Shown here piece by piece: positions 62,290 through 64,000 of a stretch of 64,000 nucleotides of DNA (within the stretch, counting starts at the first letter, position 1; every line of letters starts with the position of its first letter). The notes beneath the pieces are model-generated. The model was not told where the DNA came from, did not search any database, and was given only the letters and a program-made list of their open reading frames with translations. The stretch lies in assembly GCF_023371205.1 (NCBI RefSeq), contig NZ_JAMCCO010000001.1, positions 1,050,662 to 1,114,661 of the forward strand. The letters are read 5' to 3'. Origin of the DNA: Parvivirga hydrogeniphila. GTDB lineage: Bacteria; Actinomycetota; Coriobacteriia; Anaerosomatales; Anaerosomataceae. Position numbers and translations under genes: made by a program.

Positions 62290-63380
62290 CCGTCTGTGTC
62301 GGCGAACTCGCCGCGATGCTCGCTCGTCGCTTTCCGCTTTCGTGGGCCGAGCCGTGGGACCGCGTCGGCCTCAGGATCGGGGATCCGGACCAGCCGGTCG
62401 AGCGCGTGTACGTCGCGCTCGATGCCACGATCGCATCGATCCGTGAAGCAGCGCGGAGCGGATGCCAGGTCCTCGTCACGCACCACCCGCCGTTCCTCGC
62501 CGACGTTTCGGCCATCGTTGCGGACGATCCTGCCGGAGCCATCGTGGCGGAGGCGCTTCGGTTAGGAGTCGCCGTGATCAGCGAGCACACGAACCTCGAC
62601 CGCTCCCCCGAAGGCCGCGTGGCGCTCGCTCGAGCGTGCGGGTTCACCGGCATGGAACCGCTCGAGCAGGGGACAGAAGAGCTCGACCTCGTGACGGTGT
62701 ACGCCCCCGAAGGCTCGGAGGGTCGCATCATCGATGCGATGGCCGCGGCCGGAGCCGGACGGATCGGCATGTACGAGCGGTGCTCGTTCTCAGCGCCTGG
62801 CATCGGGACGTTCACGCCGCTTCCTGGCTCGTCGCCGGCCGTGGGCGGGCACGAGGCAACGGCCGCTGCCGAGGTGCGCGTGGAGATGGTCGCACCTCGT
62901 GGCGACGGTGGACGCGTGGCCTGCGCAGCGCGAGCAGTGCACCCGTACGAGGAGCCGCTCATCACGGTGACCCGCGTGACCAGGCCTCGCGCGCAGGCTT
63001 CTCTCGGGGCCGTTGGCGACATTCCGGCGACGACTCTTGACGGCCTGGCGGCCGTGGTCGCGAAGCGCCTCGGAGTGCCCGTGCGCATCTGGGGCGAGGC
63101 CGGCGACCCCGTTCGTCGGGTCGCGTTCGCGAACGGGTCCGGCGGGTCTCTCATCGGTGCCGCGTGCGCTGCGGGCGCAGACGTCCTGGTGCTCGGCGAG
63201 GTGCGGTATCATGACGCCCTGGCGGCGCTCGAATCCGGCCTTCGCATCCTGGAGGCCGGGCACGACGCGACCGAGTATCCGTTGGTCGGTGTGCTTGCGA
63301 GCGTCGTCGAGACCATCGTCGGCGCCCAGGCCGTGGTGCAGGAACCGAGGTCGATACGATGGCGGGTGACGGGATCGTGA
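62286..63380 (+). CDS. Nif3-like dinuclear metal centre protein (DUF34)
   Basis: 364 aa from GTG 62286. Metal-binding blocks: PWDRVGLRIGD, VLVTHHPPFL (His pair), SEHTNLDRSPEG and C-terminal VLVLGEVRYHDALAALESG, GHDATEYP. The longer form has an inserted CutA1-like domain (about 130-235; VTVYAPEGSEGRIIDAMAAAGAGRIGMY). Often annotated as GTP cyclohydrolase I type 2, though function is unsettled. It precedes the zinc-ribbon gene, a pairing common in actinobacteria. Confidence 0.92.
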   Translation: MTVCVGELAAMLARRFPLSWAEPWDRVGLRIGDPDQPVERVYVALDATIASIREAARSGCQVLVTHHPPFLADVSAIVADDPAGAIVAEALRLGVAVISEHTNLDRSPEGRVALARACGFTGMEPLEQGTEELDLVTVYAPEGSEGRIIDAMAAAGAGRIGMYERCSFSAPGIGTFTPLPGSSPAVGGHEATAAAEVRVEMVAPRGDGGRVACAARAVHPYEEPLITVTRVTRPRAQASLGAVGDIPATTLDGLAAVVAKRLGVPVRIWGEAGDPVRRVAFANGSGGSLIGAACAAGADVLVLGEVRYHDALAALESGLRILEAGHDATEYPLVGVLASVVETIVGAQAVVQEPRSIRWRVTGS

Positions 63381-64000
63381 CTGATGCGGCACAGGCCACG
63401 CGGCTTCTCGAGCTCGGAGAGACGGACCTGGAGATAGCCCGGCTCACCAAGGAGCTGGACGAGCTGCCCGTCAAGACCGAGCTTCTGCGCCTGCGGCACA
63501 AGCTCAAGGAGCTCGACGCGCTGCGCGAGAAGGCGGACGCATTCGTTGCAGCCGCCGAGCGTGAGATCAAGCGCCTCGAAGACGAGATCGCGCAGATCGA
63601 CGCGCACATCGCTGCGGCGAAGACGCAGGCCAGCAGCGCCGGCTCGAACCACAAGGAGATCCAGAACCTCCTTCGCGAAGCAGACGCTCTTGGCCGTCAG
63701 AAAGACAAGAAGGAGACCGAGCTCGTCGACGCGATGGAGCGGGCGGAGGCCGGGGAGACCAAGCGCTCAGAGATCGATGCGCTCATCACCAAGGCCCGCG
63801 AGAAGGAGGCCCGCCTCGTGGAGGAGTACCGGGCCGCAGGCGGCGAGCTCAAGCGGCGCATCGCGCAGGCCGAGGCCAGGCGGGCGTCGCTCGCCTCGTC
63901 GCTCGACGCCGCGCTTCTTGCACGGTACGAGGCGGTACGCGACGCCAAGCACGGCATCGGCGTCGGCCGCTTCGATGAGGGGCGCTGTTCGGTGTGCCGC
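63377..64000 (+). CDS. Coiled-coil zinc-ribbon protein (C4-type), truncated by window end
   Basis: 208 codons are visible from GTG 63377 (GTGA overlap with the Nif3-like gene), open to the window edge. A long helical hairpin (about 5-180; LARLTKELDELPVK-type and KRLEDEIAQIDAHIAAAK heptads) leads into CSVCR, the first half of the C-terminal zinc ribbon (zf-RING_7 family). These proteins may bind nucleic acids; the precise role is unknown. Confidence 0.88.
   Translation, partial: MTDAAQATRLLELGETDLEIARLTKELDELPVKTELLRLRHKLKELDALREKADAFVAAAEREIKRLEDEIAQIDAHIAAAKTQASSAGSNHKEIQNLLREADALGRQKDKKETELVDAMERAEAGETKRSEIDALITKAREKEARLVEEYRAAGGELKRRIAQAEARRASLASSLDAALLARYEAVRDAKHGIGVGRFDEGRCSVCR

Overview
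The window comes from a high-GC bacterium, most likely an actinobacterium of the Coriobacteriia type (deep anaerobic lineages such as OPB41/Anaerosomatales). The reasons are the GC-rich codon use, many GTG starts, a three-repeat CW_binding_2 surface protein with PPC-like domains, a PASTA-amidase, and a complex I operon without nuoE, nuoF or nuoG. The placement is an inference from gene content; no database was consulted.

Region 1 (1-7925) is an accessory defence island, visibly less GC-rich than the rest. It reads on the minus strand away from a tRNA-Asn gene. In transcription order it holds: an excisionase-type HTH gene cut at its 5' end; a short internally deleted BrxF; an Mrr-type restriction enzyme; a fragment that looks like the start of a BREX-type BrxC/DUF6079 ATPase; type I methylase HsdM; a 60-aa coiled-coil protein; a zinc-hook SMC/RloC-like ATPase with a possible anticodon-nuclease tail; HsdS; and a frameshifted REP-associated (Y1/HUH) transposase carrying its own palindromic repeats. 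Most genes are joined by 1-4 nt stop/start overlaps. No hsdR lies in the window. The island starts 14 nt after the terminator of tRNA-Asn, as expected for insertion at a tRNA 3' end.

Region 2 (8008-19092) holds tRNA-Asn, tRNA-CAU (probably Ile2) and a cell-envelope cluster: PASTA/amidase_3, an LCP-like protein, a Ser-rich anchored protein, a Wzz/BY-kinase fusion, a polyprenyl-phosphate sugar transferase, WecB, GalE and the CW_binding_2 protein. tRNA-Val and a strong hairpin close it.

Region 3 (19110-30290) is an 11-gene complex I operon, nuoABCDH-I*-JKLMN, preceded by a Rex-type operator over the promoter. In NuoI* the N-terminal part of NuoI and its two-[4Fe-4S] ferredoxin core are separated by a complete GltD/NfnB-like FAD/NAD(P) oxidoreductase. 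With no NuoEFG in the operon, this fused subunit is the obvious candidate electron-input device. It is the most striking item in the window.

Region 4 (30291-41846) holds a candidate small RNA, two small genes, a lone PilB-type ATPase, deoB and deoA, a DHH-CBS-CBS-tRNA nucleotidyltransferase fusion, an M50 protease, trpS, scpAB and rluB. Region 5 (41848-49561) holds cobalamin lower-ligand genes cobUTSC, then an aromatic amino acid operon hisC-aroF-tyrA-aroA with its own promoter. Region 6 (49616-56700) holds cmk, plsC, ispH, a DUF512 radical-SAM protein, der, plsY, gpsA and rpe. Region 7 (56694-60428) is an FMN-riboswitch-controlled ribD-ribE-ribBA-ribH operon that ends in a hairpin. Region 8 (60718-64000) holds an unknown protein, a PHP phosphatase, a Nif3-like protein and the start of a coiled-coil zinc-ribbon protein cut by the window edge.
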